A stretch of DNA of 64,000 nt from CAVVAY01 sp963746465 (lineage in GTDB: Bacteria; Actinomycetota; Actinomycetes; JACCUZ01). The position numbers and the translations under genes are program-made. A model generated the notes under the pieces. It was not told the origin of the DNA and did not search any database. It worked only from the letters and a program-made list of their open reading frames with translations. Of this stretch, positions 24,696 through 32,754 are shown in pieces. How positions within the stretch are numbered: position 1 is the first letter of the stretch; every line of letters starts with the position of its first letter. The DNA lies in NCBI GenBank assembly GCA_963746465.1, contig CAVVAY010000004.1, forward strand, positions 186,001 to 250,000, in the 5' to 3' direction.

Positions 24696-24914
24696 AGCAA
24701 ACCCACGGGAGTCAAGGACCTTTTCGGTCCGTCTCCGCCCGTGGGATGTCCAGCGCGGCATCCCCGCTGGGAATGCCGCTGAAACACTGATCTCAACCCT
24801 GGCAAACGAATGCGGACGAGACAAGGCTCCCCTGCACCTTTTTCGCCCGTCGCGTGTCGCATTGGTCACAGGCGGGTGACCTGCGTCGCGCCGCACCTGC
24901 CGGAACGAACCGGC

Positions 24915-25856
24915 TCAGACCACCACACGCAGGGCATCCGGGACCGACCGGAAGGTCAATGCCGTCAGGTCGCCGAGGGCTTCGCCGTCGACCTGGGCCG
25001 CGACCGGCCGGCTGGCCCGCAGGGTGAGATCCGGGAGGTCGTGCTCCCGGTGGACCCGGGTGCGCGGCCCGGATCCTCCTGGCGAGGTCCGGCCGCGGAG
25101 CAGGCGGCGGGCTTCCGCCAGCGTCCCGAGGGTGCGCAGCCGGGTCAGGGCGTACAGGTCGAGCCCGGTGTCGAACGACGCCTCCGGCGACGGGACCAGC
25201 GGGCGGTCGCCGAGGTAGGTCCATGGCGCGGTGTTGGCGACGATGGCCATGTGCAAGGGGACCGGTTCCTCGCCGGGCCGCTCCAGGCTCAGTACCGGGT
25301 GGCGCCGGTCGGTGTGCAGGAAGAACTGCGCGAAGGCGGCCCGGACGTAGTCCGTGGGAGTCGTGTGCCGGTCCGTCGGGCGGGCCAGGCGACGCCGGTC
25401 GACCCGGGCCACCACCTCGGCGTCCCAGCCCATCCCGGCGTTGAACGTGAACCAGCGGTCACCGGCGACGCCGAGCCCGATGCTGCGGCGGCGGTGGTCC
25501 CGCAGCGCGTCGAGCAGGGCACCGGTGGCCTCGACCGGGTCGCGCGGGATGCCCAGGGCCCGGCTGAACACGTTGGTGCCGCCGCCCGGGACGACCGCGA
25601 TGTCCGGCCCGGACGAGTGCGGCGGTTCGGCGAGCAGTCCGTTGACCACCTCGTTGACGGTGCCGTCGCCGCCGAGGACGACGACCAGGTCGAGGCCGTC
25701 GTCGCGGGCCTCGCGCGCGAGCTCTGCCGCGTGGCCGCGGTGCCGGGTGTGAGCCACCTCGAGCTTGAGCTCGGCCTCGAGGGCACTGGCGAGCACCTCA
25801 CGGGTGCGGCCCGAGGTCGTGGTCGCTGCCGGGTTGACCACCAGCAGCGCCCTCAT
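24915..25856 (-). CDS. Diacylglycerol kinase-family lipid kinase
   Basis: A 313-residue protein with the DAGK catalytic fold. The nucleotide loop is VVNPAA at 6-11, then VVVLGGDGTVNEVVNG near 60-75 with the catalytic GGDGT, and VPGGGTNVFSRAL near 88-100. The C-terminal beta domain (FTFNAGMGWDAEVVARVD, LRASRPVAAQVDGEAL) is typical of YegS/DgkB-like enzymes that phosphorylate diacylglycerol or similar lipids. Start ATG 25856 has TAGGCT 8 nt before it, so it is probably leaderless. It is divergent from a small membrane protein. Confidence 0.9.
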   Translation of the reverse strand: MRALLVVNPAATTTSGRTREVLASALEAELKLEVAHTRHRGHAAELAREARDDGLDLVVVLGGDGTVNEVVNGLLAEPPHSSGPDIAVVPGGGTNVFSRALGIPRDPVEATGALLDALRDHRRRSIGLGVAGDRWFTFNAGMGWDAEVVARVDRRRLARPTDRHTTPTDYVRAAFAQFFLHTDRRHPVLSLERPGEEPVPLHMAIVANTAPWTYLGDRPLVPSPEASFDTGLDLYALTRLRTLGTLAEARRLLRGRTSPGGSGPRTRVHREHDLPDLTLRASRPVAAQVDGEALGDLTALTFRSVPDALRVVV

Positions 25857-25864
25857 GGTTCCGG

Positions 25865-25870
25865 AGCCTA
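25865..25870 (-). promoter_or_regulatory. -10 element TAGGCT for the lipid kinase
   Basis: Minus-strand TAGGCT ends 8 nt before the ATG at 25856, only 10 bp from the opposing -10 box at 25881. Confidence 0.5.
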
Positions 25871-25880
25871 CCGGCGCCGG

Positions 25881-25886
25881 TAGGGT
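25881..25886 (+). promoter_or_regulatory. -10 element TAGGGT for the membrane protein gene
   Basis: TAGGGT ends 7 nt before the GTG at 25894. It faces away from the lipid kinase promoter 10 bp to the left. Confidence 0.5.
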
Positions 25887-25893
25887 CCCGCCC

Positions 25894-26271
25894 GTGCTCG
25901 GCCGGGTCTCGACGTTGCGCGCCTGTGCGGCGCTGGTCGCCGGGCAGGCTCTCGGCCTGGCCGCGGTCGCCGCCTTCTACCTGGTCGAGCTGGTCGTGGC
26001 GACGGCCGACGACGCGGTGCGTGCGGTGGTGTCCGCCCTGCTGGCGCTGGCCGCGGCGGCGGGGCTGGGGCTGGTCGCCCGCGGCCTGTGGCGGCGTCGC
26101 GGCTGGGCGCGGTCACCGGCGCTGGTGACCAACCTCCTGGTGCTGCCGGTGGCGGTCGGCCTGCTGCAGGGCGGCCGTTGGTACCTCGGGCTGCCGCTGC
26201 TCGTCTGGGCGGTCGCGGTGCTGGGGCTGCTGTTCGCCCCGGCCACGGCCGCCGACCTCGACGAGGACTGA
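25894..26271 (+). CDS. Four-helix integral membrane protein
   Basis: A 125-residue membrane protein with four hydrophobic helices (about 9-30, 42-62, 75-92, 98-115), a basic loop RGLWRRRGWARS between helices two and three and an acidic end ATAADLDED. The GTG start at 25894 is set by the TAGGGT box 7 nt before it and by the end of the divergent gene; reading further upstream would overlap the lipid kinase. A small integral membrane gene sits at the equivalent place near mycobacterial whiB1. Function unknown. Confidence 0.78.
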   Translation: MLGRVSTLRACAALVAGQALGLAAVAAFYLVELVVATADDAVRAVVSALLALAAAAGLGLVARGLWRRRGWARSPALVTNLLVLPVAVGLLQGGRWYLGLPLLVWAVAVLGLLFAPATAADLDED

Positions 26272-26274
26272 GCG

Positions 26275-27243
26275 CTACTCGTCGACGAGCAGGCCCTCGC
26301 GCAGCTGGGCCAGCGTGCGCGCGAGCAGTCGCGACACGTGCATCTGCGAGATGCCGATCTCGGCGGCGATCTCGGACTGGGTCATGTTCTTGAAGAACCG
26401 CAGCATCAGGATGCGCTTCTCGCGCGGCGGCAGCTGCTCGAGCATCGGCTTGAGCGACTCGCGGTACTCGACGCCTTCGAGGCCCTCGTCCTCGACGCCG
26501 AGCGTCTCGGACACCGGCATCGGCTCGTCACCACTGCCGGAGTCGCCGGCGTCCAGGGACAGCGTGCTGTAGGCGTTCGCCGACTCGAGTCCCTCGAGCA
26601 CCTCCTCATCGGTGATCTTGAGGTGGTTCGCCAGCTCGTGCACGGTGGGTGCCCGGCCCTGCTTCTGGGAGAGCTCGCTGGTGGCCGAGGCGAGCGAGAG
26701 CCGCAGCTCCTGCAGCCGGCGGGGCACCCGCACCGCCCAGCCCTTGTCGCGGAAGTGCCGCTTGATCTCGCCGACGATCGTCGGGGTCGCGTAGGTGGAG
26801 AACTCGACGCCGCGCGCCAGGTCGAACCGGTCCACCGACTTGATCAGGCCGATCGTCGCGACCTGCACCAGGTCGTCGTAGGGCTCGCCGCGGTTACGGA
26901 AGCGTCGGGCGAGGTGCTCGACCAGCGGCAGGTGCTGCTCGACCAGCGCGTCCCGGGCACGCTGCCGGCGCGGATCACCCTCGGGTGCGCCCTGCAGCTC
27001 GTGGAACAGCTCGCGGGTCCGCTCGCGGTCGACGGCCAGCCGCGAGCTGCGCGGCGGCGCCTCGACGGTCTCGTCGGCGACCGGCTCGACGGTCTCGTCG
27101 GCGACCGGCTCGACGGTCTCGTCGGCGACCGGCTCGACCGGCTGCTCGCCGGTAGCCGTCGCGGACTCCGGGTGCCGGGCCTCCGGGACGTCGCGGGTGG
27201 ACTCCGGCGTGGTCGACTGCGCCGGAGTGTTCGGCCGGGTCAT
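26275..27243 (-). CDS. Alternative sigma factor, SigF/SigB/SigG class
   Basis: A 322-residue group-3 sigma factor. After an acidic, repeat-containing N-terminus (about 1-75) come region 2 (LVEQHLPLVEHLARRFRNRGEPYDDLVQVATIGLIKSVDRFD, 2.3-2.4 in FSTYATPTIVGEIKRHFRDKGW), region 3 (VPRRLQEL to TVHELANHL) and region 4 (LPPREKRILMLRFF, then SQSEIAAEIGISQMHVSRLL-type HTH; seen as MTQSEIAAEIGISQMHVS). This class directs stress or developmental genes. Its ATG overlaps the TGA of the RsbW-like gene, so anti-sigma factor and sigma factor are co-translated. Residues about 37-60 hold three PVADETVE units. Confidence 0.93.
   Translation of the reverse strand: MTRPNTPAQSTTPESTRDVPEARHPESATATGEQPVEPVADETVEPVADETVEPVADETVEAPPRSSRLAVDRERTRELFHELQGAPEGDPRRQRARDALVEQHLPLVEHLARRFRNRGEPYDDLVQVATIGLIKSVDRFDLARGVEFSTYATPTIVGEIKRHFRDKGWAVRVPRRLQELRLSLASATSELSQKQGRAPTVHELANHLKITDEEVLEGLESANAYSTLSLDAGDSGSGDEPMPVSETLGVEDEGLEGVEYRESLKPMLEQLPPREKRILMLRFFKNMTQSEIAAEIGISQMHVSRLLARTLAQLREGLLVDE
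27061..27132. repeat. Three identical 24-bp tandem repeats in the sigma factor gene
   Basis: Three exact copies of a 24-bp unit (27061-27084, 27085-27108, 27109-27132) inside the N-terminal coding part of the sigma factor. Each encodes PVADETVE on the minus strand. As a multiple of three, copy-number change would lengthen or shorten the acidic N-terminus without breaking the frame. Confidence 0.95.
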
Positions 27244-27677
27244 GCGACTCCTGCCGCACCGCGGCGCTTGCGCAGCCGGATCCAGACGTTGCGCTCGTCG
27301 TCCATGCCGGTGTCGACCTCGCCGGCCAGGGCGCTCAGGACGGTCCAGGAGAACGTGTCCCGCTCCGGGAGCTGGCCGCGGGTGGTGGGCAGGGCGACGG
27401 TGACCTCGAGGGTCTCGGGAGTCAGCTCGAAGCGGCAGGTGAGCTGGGCGGTCTCGACGGCGTGCGGAAGCAGCATCGCGCAGGCCTCGTCCACAGCGAT
27501 CCGGAGGTCCTCGATCTCGTCCAGGGTGAAGTCGAGGCGGGCGGCCAGTCCGGCTGTCGCGGTGCGCAGCACGGAGAGGTACGCCGAGTCGGCCGGGAGG
27601 CGGATCTCCACGGCGTCCTCGACGCCGCTGTCGACGCCCAAGCCGGTTTCGTGGCCGGTGACGAGTCGCTCGCTCAC
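27240..27677 (-). CDS. RsbW/SpoIIAB-like anti-sigma factor (HATPase)
   Basis: A 145-residue GHKL-type ATPase of the RsbW family. The N-box is EIEDLRIAVDEACAMLL, and VSDERNVWIRLRKRR-like sequence ends the domain (GMDDERNVWIRLRKR). The usual glycine-rich G1/G2 lid is short and poorly conserved here, so ATP binding is less certain than partner binding. GTG 27677 was chosen because GGAGGG lies 7 nt upstream and the family domain starts shortly after. The stop overlaps the sigma factor start. No anti-anti-sigma (STAS) gene is adjacent. Confidence 0.86.
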   Translation of the reverse strand: MSERLVTGHETGLGVDSGVEDAVEIRLPADSAYLSVLRTATAGLAARLDFTLDEIEDLRIAVDEACAMLLPHAVETAQLTCRFELTPETLEVTVALPTTRGQLPERDTFSWTVLSALAGEVDTGMDDERNVWIRLRKRRGAAGVA

Positions 27678-27756
27678 CCTGGTGCCCTCCCGTCGTCGGC
27701 GCGGATCGTTCCTCACCGCTCGGGGGTCCATGAAAGCAGACAGCCGGGGCCAGGGC

Positions 27757-28242
27757 TCAGCGTGCCTCGGCCAGCCGGGCCAGGTCCGGCCCGTCGACCC
27801 GGTAGGGGATCCACTCGGTGAGCGCCCGGGCACCGAGGGTCTCGTAGAAGCCCCGAGCCGGGTTCCAATCGAGCACCCACCACTCGAGGCGCGGGTAACC
27901 CTGCTCCACGCAGACGCCGGCCAGGGTCTGCAGCAGCAGCCGTCCGGTGCCGGACCCGCGGTGGTCGGGCCGGACGAACAGGTCCTCCAGGTAGAGGTTG
28001 TGCGCTCCCAGCCAGGTCGAGTAGCTGAGGAACCAGATGGCCATCCCGGCCACCTGGTCGCCGACCTCGGCGACGTGGGCGAAGACCGCCGGGTGGTCGC
28101 CGAACAGGGTCCGTTGCAGGTGCTCCTCGGTGGCCTCGACCTCGGGCAGCGACCGCTCGTACTCCGCCAGCTCGCGGATCATCGCGACCAGCTCGGGGAC
28201 GTCGGCAGCGGTGGCGGGGCGGACGGTGACGGCTGCGGTCAT
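27757..28242 (-). CDS. GNAT N-acetyltransferase, SSAT-like
   Basis: A 161-residue GNAT enzyme. The core reads VRPATAADVPELVAMIRELAEYE at the start, then NLYLEDLFVRPDHRGSGTGRLLLQTLA with the acetyl-CoA loop and CVEQGYPRLEWWVLDWNPARGFYETLGA. The LYLEDLFV and EWWVLDWN motifs place it with spermidine/spermine or thialysine N-acetyltransferases, so an amine substrate is likely but inferred. ATG 28242 was preferred to an upstream TTG at 28254. No strong ribosome site is visible. Confidence 0.88.
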   Translation of the reverse strand: MTAAVTVRPATAADVPELVAMIRELAEYERSLPEVEATEEHLQRTLFGDHPAVFAHVAEVGDQVAGMAIWFLSYSTWLGAHNLYLEDLFVRPDHRGSGTGRLLLQTLAGVCVEQGYPRLEWWVLDWNPARGFYETLGARALTEWIPYRVDGPDLARLAEAR

Positions 28243-28267
28243 GGGCCGATCCAACCCGACCTTTGAC

Positions 28268-31200
28268 CTAGAGAGGCGTGCGGGCCACCTGGACCGGTGT
28301 CAGCCGGCCGTGCCGGACCAGCACCCCGCGCCCGACCGGGGCCGTGTCGGTGCGCGGCAGCCGGACGCCGAGCAGGTCGCCGTCGACCGACGACAGCGCG
28401 CCGAGCAGCAGACCGGTGCGGCCGCGGCGTGCCTCGACGGTGATGCCCCGGAAGCAGCCGGCCATCTCGGTCGCCGACCCGGCGAGGAGCAGGGCGGCAC
28501 CACCGTCGGCGTCGGCCCGGAGCAGCCCGGTCAGCGGTCGCTCGACGGGGGTGTCGTGCAGGGTCTCGGCGTCGTCGGCCAGCACGACGAGGTCGGGATG
28601 GTCGACCAGCAGCTGCTCGAGCGCGGCGGCGTCTCCCGGGCCCAGCGCCGCCAGCACGCCGAGCTCGCCGGCCAGTCGCTGCAGCGGCGAGCGGCGGTGT
28701 GCGACCACCACGGCCGGCCGGCCCTGTCCGAGCAGCCACCGGCCCATCGTCGCGAGGGCCGTCGAGCGTCCGCTGCCGGCCGGCCCGGCGATCACGAAGG
28801 CCGGCCCGTCGACGTCCAGGTCGGCTCCGACCGGCGCCAGCTCGTCGCCACCCAGGCCGACCAGTGCCCACGACGGCCCCGCGGAGGCTTCCTTCGCCGC
28901 CGCCTCGACGTCGACGACGTCCACCCTGTCGGGCAGCGGGTCGACCCGGACCGGCCAGAGACCCGGGTGACCGTGCGGCACCGGCGGCCGGGCCCGGGCG
29001 CTCGCGGCGACCGACTCGAGGGACCGGACCTGTCCTTCCCCGGAGGTGTCGCTGTCGAGCACGAGCAGCTGCGCCTCGTGCGCGTCCGGACCGACCAGTG
29101 CCCGTCCGGGAGGCAGATCGGCGGGCACCTGCCGCGGCGAGATGCCGGCCAGCCCGTAGTCGGCCGGGTCGCTGAGGCGCAGCACCAGGCGGTCGCGGAA
29201 CGCCGAGCCGGCCCGCCCGGTGAGCACGGTCCGGTCTCCGGTGAGGACGACGCGGACCCCGACGGCCGCGCCCTCGCGGACCAGGCGGAGCAGCGTGTCC
29301 AGCGGGCGCCCGTGGTCGACCTGCTCGAAGGCGGTGACCAGGCCTTCCCAGCCGTCCACGAGCAGGACCAGCCAGGGCAACCGGTCGGCCGGGGGCGCGC
29401 AGCGGCGCTGCTCCTCGAGCGACCCGTGGCCGGCAGCGGCGAGCAGCCGCTGGCGGCGTTCGACCTCCTCGACAAGTCGGTGCAGCAGCCGGTCGCCCCG
29501 AGCCGTCTCGTCGCGGCCCACCACCGCACCGCAGTGCGGGAGGACCGTCAGGGCGGTGAGTCCACCGCCACCGCCGTCGAGGCCGAACAGGTGCAGGTCG
29601 GTGACGTCGCAGCGGTCCGCGAGCAAGGTCGCCAGGGTCCGCAGCGCGGTGGTGCGGCCGCTGCGCGCGCCGCCGGCGACCAGAAGGTGGTCACCGCCGT
29701 CCAGGTCGAAGGTCACCGCGGCCCGACGCTGCTCGCCCGGCAGGTCGAGCACGCCCAGAGCGACTCCCCGGTCGGCTGGGGCAGCGGGCAGGTCGTCGAC
29801 CGTCACCACCTGCGGCAGCGGAGGCAGCCAGGGACTCGCGACAGGTGACGCCGGCAGCCGCTCGGCCGCGGCGCGGACCGCGTCGACCAGCCGTGCCAGG
29901 TCGGTGGGGCCGGCCGGCGCATCGTTCCCGGCGGGCAGCACCGGGTCGCCGACCGCCTCCCAGGGCACGGCCCGCACCGACACCGGCGTAGCCGCCGCGG
30001 GGTGCCCGCCCACCCGGGCCGACTGCACCCGGCGCACCGTGCCGGCCCCGACCCGCACCACGGCGCGGCCCGGGGTGGTCCGGCCGATGTCGGCGGCGTC
30101 CCGGACGTCGACGACGTCGGTCGACTCGGCCGGGTCGGTGACCCGCAGGGCGATCCGCAGGCTGGTGTTGGCCCGGATGTCGGCGCTGACCACGCCGCCG
30201 GGACGCTGGGTCGCGAGAACGAGGTGGACACCCAGCGAGCGGCCCCGCTGGGCGATGCCGACCAGGCCGCCGACGAAGTCGGGCAGCTCCTCGACCAGGG
30301 TGGCGAACTCGTCGACGACCAGCATCAAGCGCGGCAGCGGCGGTGACCCGGCCGCGGCGCTGGCGTAGTAGTCGTCCAGGTCCGTGCACCCGGCCGCCCG
30401 GAGCACCGACTCGCGGCGGCGCAGCTCGGCGCCCAGGGACCGCAGGGCGCGCTCGGTGAGGTGACCGTCCAGGTCGGTGACGGTGCCCACCGTGTGCGGG
30501 AGGCGGGCGCAGTCGCGGAAGGCCGCGCCGCCCTTGTAGTCGACCAGCACGAAGGACATCTGGTCCGGCCGGTTGGCGAGCGCCAGCCCGGCGACCAGGG
30601 TCTGCAAGAGCTCGGACTTGCCCGAGCCGGTCGTGCCCGCGACGAGGACGTGCGGGCCGTCGGCAGCCAGGTCGACCGGAAACGGCTCGCCGTCCTCACC
30701 GACGCCGAGCAGAGCCCGGGTGCCCCGTGGGCTGAGCCGCCACGCGGTCTCGACCGACGTCGGATCGGTCCCGTCGAACGGCAGCAGGTCGAGCAGCCGG
30801 CTGGCGGGCGGCAGTGAGGACTCCTGGTCGTCCGGCGTCGCGTCGCGCAACGGGGCGAGGGCCCGGGCGAAGCGCTGGGCCCAGTGGTCGCCGACACCGT
30901 CGGCGACCACGTCGTCGTACGTCGTCGCGTCCGGGCCGATCACCCGCAGCCGGGTGCCGACCGGGCCGGTCACCTCGGCGGTCGCGCGGCACTCCACCGG
31001 TAGCGACACCCGGTCGCGCTCGAGGCAGAGCACGCGGAGCCCGACGGCCGGGCCCTCCTCGAGCAGGCGGGCCACCCCGGGCTGGCGCCGCAGGGCACCC
31101 GCGCCGTCCAGGACCACCACGGTCGAAGGCCCGGTCCACCGTCGATCGAGGCCGGCAGAGCGCAGCTCGGCCCGGGCATCGAGGGTCGCGACGAGCTCGT

Positions 31201-32581
31201 CGACCCGGGCGCGCAGCTGCCCGGCGTCCGAGCCCACCCGCCGGCCTGCGCCGTCGGCACCGGCGCGCAGGTGCGGCAGCCACCGCAGCCACGTCCAGTC
31301 GCGGGTCGGCTCGGCAGTGAGCAGCACGAGGTCGAGGTGCCGCGGGCTGTGCCAGCCCGCGAGCTGGGCCACCAACGACCGGACGAGCGGGAGCGCCCGG
31401 CTGCGTGGGCCGGCCACGCCGAGGACGCCGGCCTCGGCCAGCGACACGGTGACCGGGACGTCGGCCAGCTCGGGCCGGTGGACCGCCTCGTTGCCACCCG
31501 GGCCGCTGAGGTCGCGCACCTCGACGGACGACAGCACGCTGCCGAGGCCTAGTCGTAGCTCGAGGGCGTCGCCGTCACCGCACCGCCGCTCCCACAGCCG
31601 TGGTCGTGGTCCGGTCGCGGTGAGCAGCAGGGTCGCCGGGCCAGGGTGCGTCCGGCGGCGGCACGCCGCCTCGTCGCCGGTTGCCCGGTCGATCGCCGCG
31701 GCGACCCGGGCGCTCTCGTCGGCGTGTGCCCGCCGCTGGGCCCGCAGCGAGCGCCGGCCCCCCACCCGGTCGCTCCAGAACGTGCCGAACGCCATCAGCG
31801 GCGAGAGCAGGACGAAGACCAGGTAGGTCGGGCTGCGGGTCACTGCGACGAGGGCGACACCGGCGACGAGCGGGAGCAGGATCGCGATGAGCGGGAAGCG
31901 GTTGCGTTCGCGGGCCGGCGGCTCGGGCGGGACCGTCACCCGGACCGGCTCGAGCCGCTCCGGGTGCCGGGGCGGCCGGTTGACCTCCAGGTGGCCGGCG
32001 TCATCAGGCCGGCAGGACACCGGCACCAGCTCCGGCACGGCCAGGGACAGCCGGGTGTCGCCGACGCGCAGGACCTGGCCCGGCAGGAGCCGGCGACCGT
32101 CGCGACCGACCGGGACGTCGTCGACGAAGGTGCCGTTGGTGGAGCCGAGGTCGTGCACCGTGGTGTCACCGGAGATCTCGGTCGCCACCCGCAGCACGGC
32201 GTGCAGCCGGGAGACGTCGGGGTCGTCCATCCTCACCGTCGCCTCGACCGCCCGGCCGATGCCGTGCTCGCCGGGCGCGAGGTGATGGACGTGGCCGCAG
32301 TCGGGCCCGGCCAGCACGTGCAGCTCGAGCAGACCGCGCGGCTCACCCGGCGCGGCCCGGTCGACGGTGAGCACCCCGCCGTCGAGCAGCGGCGGCGCCC
32401 CGAGCGGGCTGTCGTCGTCGAGCAGCCGGTCGCCGGCGAAGAGCAGTCCCTCGCGCCGGCCGACGGCGGCGAGCAGCGCCCGGCGTACCGCGCGCAACGG
32501 GGTTCCTGGGGTCGCCGTCAGCTCGACCTCGGCGGGCGTTGCGGAGGCCAGCGGGTCGACCACGGTGAGCTGCAGCTGCAT
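28268..32581 (-). CDS. FHA-FtsK/SpoIIIE multi-ATPase, EccC-like
   Basis: A 1,437-residue membrane ATPase. Order: a ubiquitin-like stretch at about 1-80 (QLQLTVVDPLA, LLFAGDRLLDDDSPLG), an FHA domain at about 85-185 (GIGR, SRLHAVL, DLGSTNGTFVDD), two membrane helices at about 230-275, then three FtsK/SpoIIIE modules. Walker A of the first is canonical (AGTTGSGKSELL, Lys655) with Walker B LMLVVDEFATL; the second (GARSGRTT near 976) and third (PAGSGRST near 1272) have Arg for Lys and weak Walker B. The architecture is that of type VII secretion EccC/EssC proteins, yet no WXG100 or other Ecc gene lies in this window. It is divergent from lacI. ATG 32581 fits the domain start. Confidence 0.88.
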   Translation of the reverse strand: MQLQLTVVDPLASATPAEVELTATPGTPLRAVRRALLAAVGRREGLLFAGDRLLDDDSPLGAPPLLDGGVLTVDRAAPGEPRGLLELHVLAGPDCGHVHHLAPGEHGIGRAVEATVRMDDPDVSRLHAVLRVATEISGDTTVHDLGSTNGTFVDDVPVGRDGRRLLPGQVLRVGDTRLSLAVPELVPVSCRPDDAGHLEVNRPPRHPERLEPVRVTVPPEPPARERNRFPLIAILLPLVAGVALVAVTRSPTYLVFVLLSPLMAFGTFWSDRVGGRRSLRAQRRAHADESARVAAAIDRATGDEAACRRRTHPGPATLLLTATGPRPRLWERRCGDGDALELRLGLGSVLSSVEVRDLSGPGGNEAVHRPELADVPVTVSLAEAGVLGVAGPRSRALPLVRSLVAQLAGWHSPRHLDLVLLTAEPTRDWTWLRWLPHLRAGADGAGRRVGSDAGQLRARVDELVATLDARAELRSAGLDRRWTGPSTVVVLDGAGALRRQPGVARLLEEGPAVGLRVLCLERDRVSLPVECRATAEVTGPVGTRLRVIGPDATTYDDVVADGVGDHWAQRFARALAPLRDATPDDQESSLPPASRLLDLLPFDGTDPTSVETAWRLSPRGTRALLGVGEDGEPFPVDLAADGPHVLVAGTTGSGKSELLQTLVAGLALANRPDQMSFVLVDYKGGAAFRDCARLPHTVGTVTDLDGHLTERALRSLGAELRRRESVLRAAGCTDLDDYYASAAAGSPPLPRLMLVVDEFATLVEELPDFVGGLVGIAQRGRSLGVHLVLATQRPGGVVSADIRANTSLRIALRVTDPAESTDVVDVRDAADIGRTTPGRAVVRVGAGTVRRVQSARVGGHPAAATPVSVRAVPWEAVGDPVLPAGNDAPAGPTDLARLVDAVRAAAERLPASPVASPWLPPLPQVVTVDDLPAAPADRGVALGVLDLPGEQRRAAVTFDLDGGDHLLVAGGARSGRTTALRTLATLLADRCDVTDLHLFGLDGGGGGLTALTVLPHCGAVVGRDETARGDRLLHRLVEEVERRQRLLAAAGHGSLEEQRRCAPPADRLPWLVLLVDGWEGLVTAFEQVDHGRPLDTLLRLVREGAAVGVRVVLTGDRTVLTGRAGSAFRDRLVLRLSDPADYGLAGISPRQVPADLPPGRALVGPDAHEAQLLVLDSDTSGEGQVRSLESVAASARARPPVPHGHPGLWPVRVDPLPDRVDVVDVEAAAKEASAGPSWALVGLGGDELAPVGADLDVDGPAFVIAGPAGSGRSTALATMGRWLLGQGRPAVVVAHRRSPLQRLAGELGVLAALGPGDAAALEQLLVDHPDLVVLADDAETLHDTPVERPLTGLLRADADGGAALLLAGSATEMAGCFRGITVEARRGRTGLLLGALSSVDGDLLGVRLPRTDTAPVGRGVLVRHGRLTPVQVARTPL

Positions 32582-32621
32582 CCCGGCATCGTCGGCGAAA
32601 CCGCCCGATCGGCCTGCGGAG

Positions 32622-32630
32622 TTGTCCACA
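32622..32630. promoter_or_regulatory. DnaA-box-like TTGTCCACA
   Basis: An exact match to the Streptomyces-type DnaA box TTGTCCACA, in the 173-bp gap between the FHA/FtsK gene and lacI. Identical nonamers occur at 42898-42906 and 52641-52649, also between genes. Confidence 0.4.
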
Positions 32631-32718
32631 GCAGGGGCGAATCGGGCCCACCGGGTGTCGCGAGCAGGCCCGCGGGGTACGAAATCGCGGAGCGAACCCG
32701 GCAAAACGCGGGCGACCC

Positions 32719-32747
32719 TTGACCCTCCGGACGAATCGTGCAAACGT
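32719..32747 (+). promoter_or_regulatory. Candidate lacI operon promoter
   Basis: TTGACC (32719-32724) and AAACGT (32742-32747) are 17 bp apart. Initiation about 7 nt after the second hexamer would fall on the ATG at 32755, giving a leaderless lacI transcript with the operator starting at +2. Confidence 0.45.
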
Positions 32748-32754
32748 GACCGGC

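Noticed and set aside
27678..27756. SigF-type promoter (GTTT/GGGTA) before the anti-sigma gene.
   Set aside because: No convincing -10 GGGTA-like element at proper spacing was found.
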